Below, piece by piece: positions 1 to 34,163 of a stretch of 64,000 nucleotides of DNA. The stretch is from the NCBI GenBank assembly GCA_949318235.1, contig OX439129.1, positions 30,082,243 through 30,146,242 of the forward strand. Direction: 5' to 3'. A program made the translations under genes and the position numbers. The stretch's first letter is position 1. Each line of letters opens with the position of its first letter. The DNA comes from Ecdyonurus torrentis. Lineage: Eukaryota > Arthropoda > Insecta > Ephemeroptera > Heptageniidae. The notes below the pieces were generated by a model. That model was given only the letters and a program-made list of their open reading frames with translations. It did no database searches and was not told the origin of the DNA.

Positions 1-1897
1 CTATTCAACGTTACCAAAAAGAATATCCAGAAATGGAAGATGCAGAAATTAATAGTCGACTTGTAGCTTATTGTTCTGATCAGGTAAGGAGATTCATCTA
101 CAACATTTACTTTATTTTTGAAAAGTCTGTATTTGAAAAGATGGTACTACAGAATAGTCTATATATAGGGATATTTTTAGCTATATAAATAATTGTATAA
201 TTAGTTTTATTGTTTTGTGTGTAGGCCCACTCGTCAGTAGAGAAGGCGGGGTTGATTGGGCTGGTGAAGATGCGTTACATCGAGTGCGATGAGAACCTTA
301 GCCTGCGTGGAGACCGATTGCGAGAGGCCATCAGTCATGACAGGGACAAGGGACTCATCCCTTTCTTTGTAAGTAATGCAATCACTACATCAGAAATATG
401 GTTATTCAATTTTCTGCCTCATTCTCGTTTTTCCAATTAGAATATATTTTTACTTTCCTCTGCATATAATACTGTTTCATTTTTAAGTTTTTATCTGAAA
501 CAAAATCTACCTCTTAAATATCAAACAATTTTTGATATAATTATTGAAAACAAACAGCATCGATAATGATTTGATGCTTTTTCGTTTCGTGAAAGTAAAT
601 ATTTAAATACATAAATATACACACACCATTATTTAATTTTATTTACTTATAATGAGGCAAAGGATGGGAGATAAAAAGATGTCTATAGTTACTCATGCAT
701 GATCAAAGTTTTTTTTTATTGTATTTGAAATTTGAACACTGCAACAAATTTTCAATAGAACAAAATGCAACAGAGGGTATCAACAATTTACTCAAATTTC
801 AACATGTATAAAAGTTTGTCACAAGCTTTTTTTTATTATTATTTAACAAAATGATACAGCAAAATACTTTGTTTTATTAAGATATACATATAAAATATAT
901 ATATATATATATATTATGTGAATATTTTTTGTTTCTATTGTATTATTTTTATGTTCGTACTTGAAATACGTTTACAGAAATAATTGCAGCCACGAGGCGC
1001 ACCTTTACTATATATATACCTATAGGAAAGTGCAACTAACGGTTCTGTGTTTTACCATAACCTTTTAAAATAACTCCACCTACAAATCTTCAAACAATGA
1101 TCCATTCTTATTACTAGAAAAAGATATAAAGTCATGATTCAATATTGTAATATAATTGCATTAATGTATGTAATTACAATTTTTTATTATAACGTAATAT
1201 TTTATAATATCAATAAATCAAAGAATTGTATTGTATTGGTTATATATCATAAATTCATAATAGGCTGCATCGTAGGCTGTTATATACTGTATATACGAGA
1301 AAACAATAATTGATTTTAACAACGTCTAGTTGCGTCAATATTTGATATATTTGAATTGCAATTAATGAATTTTTGCAAATTAAATTTATTGGGTTAACAA
1401 TAATTATGCTGTTAAATAAATTGAAAGTTATAAACGAAGGCTATAATATTTTTCTTGTAATTTATTTTTCGATGTTCTCTTACAATAAATATTAAATCAT
1501 AATTTATAACTGCGTACACTTCATGAAGTAACAAATTTTCACTTTATTGCTAAAGGAAAACTGCTTTCACTCAAGAATAAATACAATGCAAAAACAAGAT
1601 AATTATTATTAGATATTTATAATTAAAAGTTATCAAGTTGCATTTTTTTTATTTGATGCCATAGTGAAGCAATAATCAATCAATATTATTTTGCAATAAC
1701 TAACAGAACATATCAGATTCAGAAAGGGTTCTGTTTAAAAAAAAACACTCATAATATGATGCTCTTTAATTAAGTCAGGTCTTATAGATATTAGTTTAAG
1801 AAAAATATGTTTCTATATTATTTAGTAATAATAATGATACAGAAAATAAAAATACAAGTACAGTAATATTTTAGAAAATATAAAATAATAATTGAAT

Positions 1898-1967
<70 letters not shown>

Positions 1968-4900
1968 AAATTAATCAACTTTTATTTTTAAATATATATA
2001 TATATAGATATACTTGGTATGTTTTTTAGTGTATAAAAGAAAAAAAATTAAAGAGACAAAGCAGCTTGCTCGAGAGATCGGCTCAACGCGGTCATATTAA
2101 TTGGAAGCACAGTCCCGCAGGGACCAATTACAAAGTTAAAGTGTACTGACATAAGCCGCTCACTTGCTTTTTTTTCCCCTCAAGTATGTCAAATAAATAC
2201 CAAAGCATACAAGACTTTTGTAAATATAATAAGGAAAAATACAATCAATTTTATTTTTCTTCATGACGTGATGTAATTAAAATTACTTTGTTATTTTATT
2301 TACTTCTGATAATATCATCACAATATATTGAATTTTATAAAATGAAAAATAATTTTACATTCAAGAATAATGTATACAGTTTATTAAAGTGGAATTTATT
2401 TAAGATTTCGTAATGATATGGTAAAAAGCTTAAAGTGATTTGACTTTTTATTATTAATTTAAATTTATAATATTTGCAGCTGTGTGCTACACTTGGAACT
2501 ACTGGAGCGTGTGCGTTTGATAACTTACGTGAACTTGGACCAATATGTGAGTACAACCATCAAATATTTAATAAAACTTTATTAATTTTTTATTCACTGA
2601 ATTAAAAGTATTTTTTAAATATATCCTGCGGACCAGATTTTTAGGCGAAAATGACGATTACGCCTGCAAATGTGGTAGTTAGGCTTTTTGCTCTTCAATC
2701 TACTGTGTGTTTCTATGAATTGGTACTTCACTAGCTAATAGATTGGAAATAATAAATATGGAAACTCACAGTAGGTTGTGATATTGGTATTATATGTAAT
2801 TTTTTAATACCCAATTAAGAATTATTATTATATAAATAACTTACCATTTTTGCAGGTGCAACCGCTATTTTAACCTAAAAATCCGGTTAGCAAGTGAGCT
2901 AAGTAATGTTATGGTTAATTTTAATGCTGCCAGTTTGAAAAAAAAATCACAGGTGTAATATAGGGCAATTAAATTGCGTGGTTGTCTATTTAGATGGTAA
3001 CAAAGTTTATATCAAGCTTAATAAACGTGAAGCCATATAGAAGAATTTCATTCAATTGTATACATTGTATAATTTCTTTATAAAGAGAAATGATATACAG
3101 AGTCAGAATCAGTTAACATAAATATATAAGCTATACGAACACAAATAATTAATTTCTAATTTACGATATGAATTCTGAGCTTCAAATATAAACATCTACA
3201 TCCCATCAGGTCAAGAAGAGCAGCTTTGGCTTCACGTAGACGCAGCTTACGCAGGTACTGCATTCATTTGTCCTGAGTTCCGTGGCTGGTTAGACGGGGT
3301 TGAGTACGCTTATTCGTTTGCCTTCAACCCCAGCAAGTGGATGATGGTTCACTTTGACTGCACAGCTATGTGGTCAGTTCAATAATTTTCTCAAGTCAAT
3401 ATAAAATTTACTGAAAGTTGGTATTTAATAGATTTTGGAGTCAATTAATTAATGTTTTGCAAACTTTTAGGGTAAAAAATAGCGGAGCCTTGCATCGAAC
3501 GTTCAACGTTGAACCACTTTATTTACAACACGAGAATTCAGGTAATGATGAATAAATTTCTTTATTTATAAACATGGATAAAGTTCTATCCATATATAGA
3601 ACTATCAATGTTTGTTATGGTTATTGATTATATATATAACTATAGTTATATTTTCTATCTAAATATTTGCTTTGTATTATTAAATCACAGGTCTAGCTAT
3701 TGATTACATGGTAAGTAAGTCCGTACAATTATTTATTTACTGTATACATAATGCCAACTTCTAAAATTATTTTACAGCACTGGCAGATTCCTTTGAGCAA
3801 ACGATTTAGAGCTCTCAAACTTTGGTTTGTAATTCGGAACTATGGAGTGCATGGTCTTCAAAAACACATACGAGAGGTAAGGGAAATTAAAAAATAAAAA
3901 TATCATTCAAATTCATCTTAAAAGCTAACAAATTACTTATCACATGCAGGGGGGAAAAAAGCAATTTATGCTCCATTTATGGTTATACTGTATAGCATAA
4001 AAGTTGCTAAATTGGAATAGCATAATAATTACGCTACACAGCTACACAGCATACACAATATTTTTTTACGCTAAAAATGTCTTACATTTTCAGGGTGTTC
4101 GTCTTGCGCAAAAATTTGAGGCTTTAGTACGCAGTGATCCCCGTTTTGAAATCTCAGCAACACGTCACTTAGGTCTCGTCGTGTTTCACCTACGAGGAGA
4201 GAACGAGCTGACAGAGCGACTCTTGAAACGTCTCAATGCCGGGGGTCAACTGCATTGCGTGCCAGCCTCACTGAGAGGTCAATATGTGATCAGATTTACC
4301 GTCACCTCTCAGTATACGACCTCAGCAGATATCACCAAGGACTGGACCGTGATCCGAGCTACCGCGTCACGAGTTCTGGATGAGATGAAACAAGGAGCTC
4401 GTCAGAGTGAGAAAACAGAGAGTGAAGGTCCCAGTACACCTGAGTCACGTGCAAGAGTCCGGCTGGCAGGTAGTTAAGACAAGAATCTCAGTATAATTGC
4501 ATGGTATTTTATTTTGATGTGGAATGAAAGCATGTTTATTTTTTATACTAAAAAAAACATTTTATGTCCTGACTGAACGTTAAGCGTTGGAATATAATGT
4601 AGGAATTTTCATCACTTCATGTCTAATTACACAGTTTACTAATTATAAATATAAACATTGTGGTGTAAACAGCTATCTTAAACTTAACATTTGCATTTGA
4701 TCATTTATTCATTATCATAAAGAAATAAAAATCAAATTAAAAGCAATAATATATTATAGATTAAAATGAAGTTTATAATATGCCTTGCCAAATTGTTTGA
4801 TTGCATGCGATTGTTTTTGGATGCCTTTTTAGTGGAAACCTGTATTGGATGTGCAGATTAATCTCAACGTTAATAATTTAAGGTACGTAAATTAAAAATG

Positions 4901-6126
4901 TAGAGAAAATTCATTGTTTTTTTTGTTGAAAAATTTGTTTCATATGCAGAGACCCGCGAGAAAAATGAGAACTTCGGCTCAAGCTTGCTGCTAGCCAATT
5001 CACCCATGTCCCCAAAGATCGTAAATGGAAGCTTCGCGGCAATCTTTGATAACTCAGACGTATTGATGGAGTTTGCTCGTAAATTTTCACAGTTACGAGT
5101 TGATATGAAGGACAGTCCAGGTAGATCACATTTTAAAAAAATGAGATTCTCTATACATAACTACGTTGAATATGTTTGATTTGTTTAGCAATGCGACGAC
5201 GTATTCGTGGCATGATGATGTCTGGTAAGCAGTTCTCTCTGGACTCGCGAATGGACTTGGTGCAGAGCAACTTGGCACGTGGAGAACCGTCCTCGGCACT
5301 TCCACTCATGAGAGAGGCGTCTCTTGAGTCAGACTGTGGCTCCACGCAGCATCAATTCTCCAACACGTCTCTAGAGCAAGGTAACAACTAAAATCCATCG
5401 ATAATAGAAAATGACTAGATTATTAGTATAATGAGTAATGAGGAAGACCAAAATAAATAAATTAAGAGGTCTAATTTCATTTTATATTTAAAAAAAAAAG
5501 CAATGTCTTGAATCGATTGATACGCAAATTTCTAATTTTTGAGTTTATTAAGTATTTTTAATTGTTTTTTGAAAATCGAAAAATGAAGTCACTGTTGATA
5601 TCTTATGCATGTGGGCAGAAAAAAGTTACTGATCGTGACGTCATTTCGTGACTTTCAAAAATCAATTTAAAATACTCAATAAACTCAGATATTATAAATT
5701 CGCATATCTATCAATTCAGGACGATGTCCTCTTTTAGAATGCAATAAAATTAACCCCCTTTTTTTTAACTCTTCCTCATTCTCTCAAAATGACAAAATAA
5801 AGTAATTATAAAGTAATGACATTATGTAAAAAAAATATTAATAAAATAATAACTCGTTGATCAGATTTCATTTAAATTGAATACAATATTCTCCAACTGT
5901 ATACAAATATATTCTCCAATTTGTACCATAAATAACTAAAGTGGTGATGTGTTATTGAATTTTAAAAATATTCATATGTACAGGTGATCAGAACGGGAGG
6001 TCTCGATCTCTGGACGATCCAGAAGGTGGTTGTGTACTAGAAGAGGATGAAAATGAGGATGAAAATACAAAAGAGAGGTGCCACAAGTGTCGGAAATGTG
6101 GCCATGCTGTCACCCACTCCGAGTAA
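1..6126 (+). CDS. Hdc: Histidine decarboxylase, C-terminal part (5' exons outside window)
   Basis: PLP-dependent group II decarboxylase that converts histidine to histamine, the photoreceptor and mechanosensory transmitter of arthropods. Exons: 1-83, 225-368, 2480-2546, 3210-3372, 3471-3541, 3691-3710, 3778-3876, 4094-4469, 4950-5120, 5189-5380, 5984-6126; all introns GT-AG, 27 + 481 codons, stop TAA 6124-6126. Visible landmarks: [42 protein letters not shown], and the PLP lysine in NPSKW (codon 3335-3337). After the catalytic domain comes the extension typical of insect Hdc ([37 protein letters not shown]). This extension separates it from DOPA and tyrosine decarboxylases. The final exon is acidic and ends in a Cys/His cluster. 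Roughly 170-200 N-terminal residues are missing because the window starts inside the gene. The family assignment is from recognised sequence; the reaction is established for the family. Confidence 0.95.
369..2479 (+). other. Large Hdc intron, no gene seen
   Basis: A+T-rich intron of 2.1 kb between two Hdc exons. It holds a (TA)n run near 897-914 and a long (CT)n tract at 1903-1966. A G+C-richer patch at 2060-2165 resembles no RNA gene I can fold with confidence. No open frame with coding character is visible on either strand. Confidence 0.7.
1903..1966. repeat. (CT)n microsatellite
   Basis: Uninterrupted CT dinucleotide tract of about 32 units inside the large Hdc intron. Confidence 0.97.
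2630..2888. mobile_element. Hairpin MITE-like element in Hdc intron
   Basis: Imperfect inverted repeat of about 260 bp. The left arm (CAGATTTTTAGGCGAAAATG...CTACTGTGTGTTTC) pairs with the right arm (GAAACTCACAGTAGG...CCTAAAAATCCGG). The symmetry centre is near 2760. It lies in the 663-bp intron between the exons at 2480-2546 and 3210-3372. It has no ORF, so it looks like a non-autonomous DNA transposon. I saw no clear target-site duplication. Confidence 0.75.
5433..5785. mobile_element. MITE family A copy 1 (in last Hdc intron)
   Basis: About 350 bp with inverted ends: GAGTAATGAGGAAGA on the left and TCTTCCTCATTCTC on the right. The arms continue inward, with CAAATTTCTAATTTTTGAGT on the left and AATAAACTCAGATATT on the right. 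A related copy lies at 42566-42912 in a UBXN6 intron. It has no ORF. Confidence 0.75.
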
Positions 6127-8361
6127 AAGTAACATCACATCACATTTGATCCAGTTCCTATATCGATATGGATAGGTGCAAATTATCTTTGCCTTCTCTC
6201 CTTGTCAAAATATTGACATTTACATCTGGAATGTAATATTTTTACCTTGAGAAAAGGTAAATTGAATTTTGTTTCTTCGTTGAAGTAATAGAATTTCTAT
6301 TATTATCTACTTATATACAGCTAACTCTAGAAAATCACTTATAGCAAAGTACTTTTTTTTTCTTCTTCTTCTTTTTTTCTTCCAAAAGCGTCACAATGAT
6401 AAAATATATATAATAAGATTTTTAAAAAATTGCTTCAAATTTTCTGATATACCTTTTAATCACATATTCAATAAAGTGAAAAGAAAAACTTGAAAAGTAT
6501 TTAGGACGTGAACAAGAGACAGTCAAAGGAACAAATTGAAAAAAGTGTACGGCGTTACAGTAGGTTGCGAAAAAAAAAATATATATATAAAATGAGTCGC
6601 ACAATGATTATATTTCTGATAGAAGAATACAGCTTGCTATTTTGAATTATTCCTTAAAACTTTAACATTGAATATCTGAATTATTTTAGTACAACGTAAC
6701 CCCGTATTTGGAGACTACTTTGATTTTTGTTCTTCTTCTTCTTCTTCATTTCTTCTACCTCGCTACTTTAACAACAAGGCGCTATCGTTCACGTCCTTTA
6801 TTCGCTTTACTTTTACTTACTTTTTCTTGAAACGCATTTTAAAATTTTGAAGCAAACATTTTAAAATTGAAAAACCTCAAGTTCATACAGTCTGTAAATA
6901 AAATTTTACTTTAACATTACAAGTCTTGTATATATTGGCAAAATAATGAAAATAAATAAAAAAGAATCTCATGATTGATAAATTTTATGTATTATGTACC
7001 TTGCATCAAAAGTGATTTTCTGAAGTTGTCTATTTCATGACAAATTTGCTTTAAGTGTTCTTGATTATACAGTAGTGAAATTAGTATAGAAAGTAAAGAG
7101 AATTATAGTATAGTTAAACTTCAACTATTAAAATGATATAAATCTGCTTTCATAATATGCAAAGCTTAAAATTTGTATTTAATTTTTCCTTATATTATTT
7201 TTAGAATATTTTGTGGTTGTGCATAAAAATATAAATATATAGTAAATAAATCACTCAAATGATCTCTATATTTATCAACATTAATAATTTACGATAAATT
7301 TATTATTATACGTTATTGTAGATTATACTTAAGATTTCACTTATACTTAAAAACGTATTACACTTTCAACCTTATAAAAATATGCATGCTTTTTTAGCTA
7401 TAACAATCAAGCACTTGGAATGCTTTTTAGCGAAAAATTAAACATTATAACTTAAATAGTTTCTAAGAAAAGCAAATTATACTCAACTATACAGTAATAA
7501 ATTTAAATAATCATCTTTTGAATAATATAGTGAGTAGTGACACGAGTCAACTAAGTCAAGTGCCAAATTATGCAAGCTGTACGTGTGTGTATTAATTTTA
7601 AATGTAAACCGTTGATGTGTAATTTACAATGATTTTTAATTCGTCAATGAAATAAATAATAACTTATAAATGGAAAACAATTAGAATATTAATTGAAATA
7701 AAAATTGTTGCTTGATGCATAGGATATTTAATAATAATAATAATAATATTCAATAACTTAAATATTAATAAAGAAAAAATTATCGAATACTAATACATAC
7801 GCTCATGAAATGTTAATAAATATGCTTAATTAGAGTTTAAGTAAATGTTGATTGCATTTAGTTTAGCCATAAAATATAATGAAAAAAAAAATGAAATTAA
7901 AAAAAAAAAAAAAAAAAAACTGTTGTAAATAATGTTTATCTTTTAAAAACTAATTGTTACTCAATTTCTATATGAAATTCAATCCTAGATAGGAAAACAA
8001 ATTAAGTAGCATTGGTTTTATTTAAAGTGGTATAGATAAAATATAATTATTATTTTAATTAAAAAAAAATTCTTGATGAGAATGTTAAATAAATTTGCTG
8101 GCTTGAATATAAGCAAATAAAAAATACTGCTGTGCGAGGACAAAAATTAGCTTGTCAAATTAAGGTGATTATAATTAAAAACATAATAATTATATTAATC
8201 GTGTATTTATCCTATATAAACAATATTATATTGTAAAATAAAATATTATATCCTATATACGTATTTGAATGTTTTGATGTCTATATTATACGTATAAGTA
8301 AAAAGTATAGTAAGTATAATAACTATAAGTATAATATTCTATGTATGTAAACTGTAAAGGC

Positions 8362-9006
8362 ATGTTCACATGGCGTAATATTTTTAGTGTGAAATACAAT
8401 ACAGTACATTTCATTGCATTGCATGCAATTTGAACTCTTTTATTTATTCAAATTCCTTGCATTGTTGGAGGAAAAGGTTAGAAATATTTAGAAATAAGAC
8501 GCGTTGTTATGGATAAACAGCATCATATTTTTCAGGCTGAAAGTTAAATAGCTTTTGCAAAATCACCAACACGTGCCTTATAAGAATGGGAAGGAAAAAC
8601 ATCCAATTTTAAGAATTTTATGTGTTTAGGTCGAGATGACATTTCTTTTAAATATAAGAAAAATTTCAAATTCTTTAGAAAAATTAGACTTCATTAATTT
8701 TTAATCATCTTCAATTCTAAATAATTGTCATCTCATCCTAAACGCAGAAGATATTAAAGTTGGACATTTTTCCTTCCCATTCTTTTAATGCACATATGTT
8801 GGTACTATTCCGCATAGTTGTTTAAATTTCAGCCTGAAAAAAAAGTTTTCCATAAAAACATGTGTTATTTTTAACTTTTCTCTAACCTCCAGCCGAACAA
8901 TGCATGAAATTGGAGAGTGAAAAGAGGTTAAATTGCCATTCAAAAGCTTTAAAATGTCATGCAATCGAATTTATTGCAAGCTGAAATTATTGCACTGTGT
9001 GAACAT
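8362..9006. mobile_element. 645-bp foldback element
   Basis: Long imperfect inverted repeat ending ATGTTCACATGGCG on the left and CACTGTGTGAACAT on the right. Inner arms also pair: AGAATGGGAAGGAAAAACAT near 8584 with TTTTTCCTTCCCATTCTTTT near 8768. Symmetry centre is near 8684. Arms have diverged by substitutions and small indels. No ORF; probably a non-autonomous DNA transposon. Confidence 0.75.
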
Positions 9007-10205
9007 AATAACAACAGTAATATTATGTTACAAAATAAAATGCAAAATCCCAGCTACTTCCTATGATGTATATTATGGATGCATGCGATTGTTATAAATA
9101 AATAATATGTCGTATTATCATAACAGAATATAGTAATATTCTTTAATCTCTGTAGTATTATAGAAAAATACATAATATTATAAAATATTATTATAGATAT
9201 AAATTATAGCAATGTAATCAATTGTATTATTTTTGTTTTGTTTTGGGTGCGTGTATAACGATAATAATAAAACACAAATGCAATAATTTTAATTCTTATT
9301 TAATTAAAATTGCACATTCCTATAGTAATATATAATTTTTCTTTTTTCTAAATATAAGTTGGCTATATAAGGTTATACAATATTTACAAAGGCAAATATT
9401 TGTTTGTTTTTACATATCAATATTGTGCATTTAGAAGTTCACCTCTATAGATTTGTATTATTTAGAAGTTAATATATACTTCTTGTTTATATTATTTAAT
9501 ATAAAAAAAAAACATTTATTTTTCAATTTGATAAGCAATATCAATGAATAGAATTAGATATATTTTTAAACTTGAATATAACTTTATTATTTCAAAAAGT
9601 CTTTTGCTATTTTTACAGCAAAAATAATATTCAAAAAATACTTGAATTCGTCTGTCATACAATTTACAGACTTTTTATTATTATTATTCATTCTTTTTGC
9701 AATGAAAGTTGTAGAGGAGAATATGTATGCCAGGAAGAAGACACAGATTAAGTATTATGCTTGTTCGTATACTAAAACCACGCACTCTGTCTCCGAGTCA
9801 ATAAATTAGAAAACAAATTCATTCAAATCCTGTCCCTATAAGAAGCAATATTTTCAGTATACAATAAATTTGATTGCATGTAAACTCATTAAATTTCCAT
9901 GAAATCAACTTTAATGCACCATGCCATATTTTTCTCAGGGTGAACAGACCGAACAAATTGAAATTCACATTAGATATTTAATTATAATTTTGCCTATACA
10001 TATAAATACATCGATTCAAAGCCAAACATCATATTAGAATTGACACAAAATTTGAGACAAAATTTGAGAGTCATGTCTATAATACTTCCTGAACACTTTT
10101 AATACATCAATATTTTATGTATACTTGTTTATAATATAGACTTACAAATAACATCACGTCGTTATAACAATATTATTCATTAGAAGTTACAGTGGAAAGG
10201 CAAGA

Positions 10206-10211
<6 letters not shown>

Positions 10212-10279
<68 letters not shown>
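10212..10279. repeat. (TA)n microsatellite
   Basis: Pure TA tract of about 34 units in the Hdc/tetraspan intergenic region. Confidence 0.97.
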
Positions 10280-10280
<1 letters not shown>

Positions 10281-11143
10281 GTTTTACGTTTTATATTTGT
10301 TTAGGAACTAGTATAGAAAAGTCAAGAATTATAAATATACATGCTTAAAGGAATAGACCAGAAGACAACATAAGCATTTATATCACAAAACACTTGTTGG
10401 GTCTTACATAAATAACATTAGTTTGTCTCAAAACCCGCAACTGTAGCTCCGTAGCAGTGATCAGAAAATTTCAATATATGCAACCCGCACAACATTTTTT
10501 TACTAATTTTTGCATGTTCCTGACGTCAGAAACATGAATAGTCACGCAAATTGCATACTTTACAGTATTTTCACACTCTCTCGTGGGGCTACATTAACAG
10601 TCTGGTAAAAATTGTCATCAGTTTTGAAGATCCCTTTTCGTGTTTATTCATTAAAAAGCACATGTTGTTTTATGTGGTCTATGGCTTTAAAGAAAATTAA
10701 TTTAAATCTTGATTTGACAGAACAGGTAAGTTATATTTTTAGAAATCAAAACTTAATTTTTAATATCTTATTAACTAAATGGCAACAAAAAAATGTAACG
10801 TGTAAAATATAAATGAAATGCATTTAAAATTGATTGGTAATATTTAAATATACTGTATAATGTCTTTATATACAATTATTTGATAACATACTGTATATAT
10901 AATTAAGGAATCACATTATTATTATATAATAATACATTATTATTATTATTATTTAGTACTTCAATTTATGATTCCAATACAATATAACAACCATTATTTT
11001 AATTTAAAAAACAACTTAAAAGCAATTAATATTATAATACATTTTAAACTTTGTATATTTTTCTTCTTTTTTCTTAAATATCATATTCATAACAATTCTT
11101 TATATATATATAAAATATAATAGTTTTATATGGATAAAAAAAA

Positions 11144-31762
<20,619 letters not shown>

Positions 31763-32710
31763 TGTACCTGCTCTGCTCACTCACACCAACATCACATCGG
31801 AACATCACATAAAATAACACACACCACAACAAACAAAAGTTCAATTATAAAGTAATTTTTTATACTATTAAAATAAGAACTTTAAATCTATATATACACT
31901 TACACATAATACTTTTTTTGATAAACTATAGTTTATTTATATCAATTTGAATGACGGTTGGTCCACTATTAAGCACCATCTTGACCATCATGGTTCGTGG
32001 ATGGAATGCGCTGCTGTAACTCCTCTCTCTCTCTCTCCTTCACCTCACGATGTTCTCCCCTTGCCCCTCTTCCTCACCTTACCTCTCCACCTCCCACCGT
32101 CTTTTTTTACCTTCTTTTTCTCAAAGCCGCGAACAAAACCTGTTTGGAAAAGACCAACAGACTTACCATACAAACTTACAAAAAAGTAACAAGAGTGTTT
32201 TATTTTCGCGTATACGTACTTTTTATTATAAACGTTTGAGTATGTATGCGGTATTCATATATAATTCAGTTTTAAAATGCAATAAAAAAATTAATAAAAA
32301 TTAGTACACCTTTTATAATATAAACTCGTTTTGTATGATATAACTATACAAAGTAATAATTTTTAAACATCATATCATACGTGTACTTTTTTTTTTAATA
32401 TTATTTTTATATATGGGGTAATATAATTTTCATTTAAATTCAGTGACGTGCCGCGGGAAGAAAGGATATTTTAAATCACAATACATCAAACGGCTGAGAG
32501 CAGTGTTTTACTATATAGCCTATTATCTAATCATCAGTAGGCTATATTATACAGGATGACCGCACAAATTATAAACAAAATTTATATATTTTTCTCACTT
32601 TTGGTTGAAATTTTTGTTCCTCAAAACCAATAATTTAGTCAGTGGAATTACTACTTAATAATATACTGTATGAATTTTTAAAGAAGAGAATTATTAAAAA
32701 CAAAGAAATT

Positions 32711-32712
<2 letters not shown>

Positions 32713-32793
<81 letters not shown>
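32713..32793. repeat. (GA)n microsatellite
   Basis: GA tract of about 40 units. Confidence 0.97.
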
Positions 32794-32795
<2 letters not shown>

Positions 32796-32929
32796 AGAAG
32801 AAAAAAAGAGCTAATTTTGTTACGAAAAATGAAGAAGAAGGAGAAAAGAAAAATAAGAATATTTGTGATGTGCAAATATATTGTTTCATAAATTTTCTGA
32901 CTACGCTTTTATGTAATAATTGTATAACG

Positions 32930-32965
<36 letters not shown>

Positions 32966-33820
32966 TTGCTTTTTATTATAATTAATATTATTTTTTTTTT
33001 AAATACCTTTTATGGTTTCTGTTTAAAGTTATTTTTCATAAATTAAAACTTAACTTATACAGAGGAACTCTTACATTATAAACTTTAAATTATTAAAAAA
33101 AAAATCATGAAATGTCCTCTCGGTATAATAGTATACTGTATAATCTATAATCTTTTTGAATTTCTTTATTTTTACACAAACATGCACACAATGTTAAGTT
33201 TCTTTATGTTTTTCATTGTCATCATTGACTTTCATTTTTTTCATTTTTTCCTTGTATTTTTCAACAAATTTCTATACCCACTATAATACAGATTACTTTT
33301 TACAAACTTAAATTTAAGTGTGCGAGTAGTGCGAAATAATATACTGATCGTTGTATATATTATCATCATACCATCAATAAACAATTTAATATATATTATT
33401 GCAACATTTTAATGTTGTATTAAGTGAGAGAGGACTAAAAATATATAACAATATTAAAAATAAAAATGAAGTTGGTGGTAATGTCAGTAAAACAGTAATT
33501 ATACTACTGATCTTGTGCACCGCGTATAGAACGTGTAGATTGTGTGCGCACCTTGTATTCTGTCTTGTTTATAAATTGTCAGACTTTTTACCATCTTTTT
33601 CACTGGCAATTATTTATTCATCAACTTAAAAGTGGGAAATATATTCTTTCTTAGTTAAAAATATTTTCTAAAATAGTGTACTATATAAAAGAATTCAGCA
33701 TGTTTGGTCATCGTGTAGTAATGGTCATATCTTATTATCATGGAGTCTTTATAATATAATTGTATAAATGAATAAAAAATATATAAATATAGGATAATCT
33801 GGATAATGATATAAATATAT

Positions 33821-33923
33821 GAAAGCGTCAGATGCAAAAGCAGACATTCGACATAATATGCTGTAAGTGTCCTTCTCTCTATACCATGCCGTAAATCTGC
33901 ATCTTTTTGCATCTGACCCTTTC
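33821..33923. mobile_element. Short hairpin element
   Basis: Inverted repeat of about 103 bp. GAAAGCGTCAGATGCAAAAG on the left pairs with TTTTTGCATCTGACCCTTTC on the right. No ORF. Confidence 0.7.
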
Positions 33924-34163
33924 ATTGTTTTAAAAATACGTATATAAATTATATTATTTTATATTAAATCTAGGCCCGTATAAGTTGCAACCATGCAGTA
34001 CATCGCTTAACTGAAACAACTAAGAAAACTATACCGATATTGTTACTATATGATTCACTACCGATTAAATGGTTGCATAAAGGGGCACTAAATTATTATC
34101 TCATATACTTTTTCCCGAGAGCATTGTATAGTTACAATTAAAATATCTATAAAATATCTATAA

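Larger units (their letters stand above)
6127..11143. other. Non-coding stretch between convergent Hdc and tetraspan genes
   Basis: Convergent intergenic DNA holding the 3' UTRs of both genes. AATAAA at 6470-6475 is one possible Hdc poly(A) signal, but such hexamers are common here by chance. It contains a foldback element at 8362-9006 and a (TA)n tract at 10212-10279. No coding frame or RNA gene could be supported. Confidence 0.7.
31763..34163. other. Upstream region of tetraspan gene
   Basis: Contains the 5' UTR side of the tetraspan gene. It also holds a (GA)n tract at 32713-32793, a (TA)n tract at 32934-32962 and a small hairpin element at 33821-33923. No other gene is visible. Confidence 0.6.

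Noticed and set aside
2060..2165. Possible tRNA-like or SINE fragment in the Hdc intron
   Set aside because: Locally G+C-richer with small palindromic pieces, but no cloverleaf, A/B box order or poly-A tail could be shown.
31947..32304. Several overlapping plus frames of about 80 codons upstream of the tetraspan gene
   Set aside because: C/T-rich 5' flank gives open frames by composition; no consistent product.
32642..33046. 134-codon plus frame with Arg/Glu repeats
   Set aside because: Produced by the (GA)n tract at 32713-32793 and flanking A+T-rich DNA; no homology recognised.
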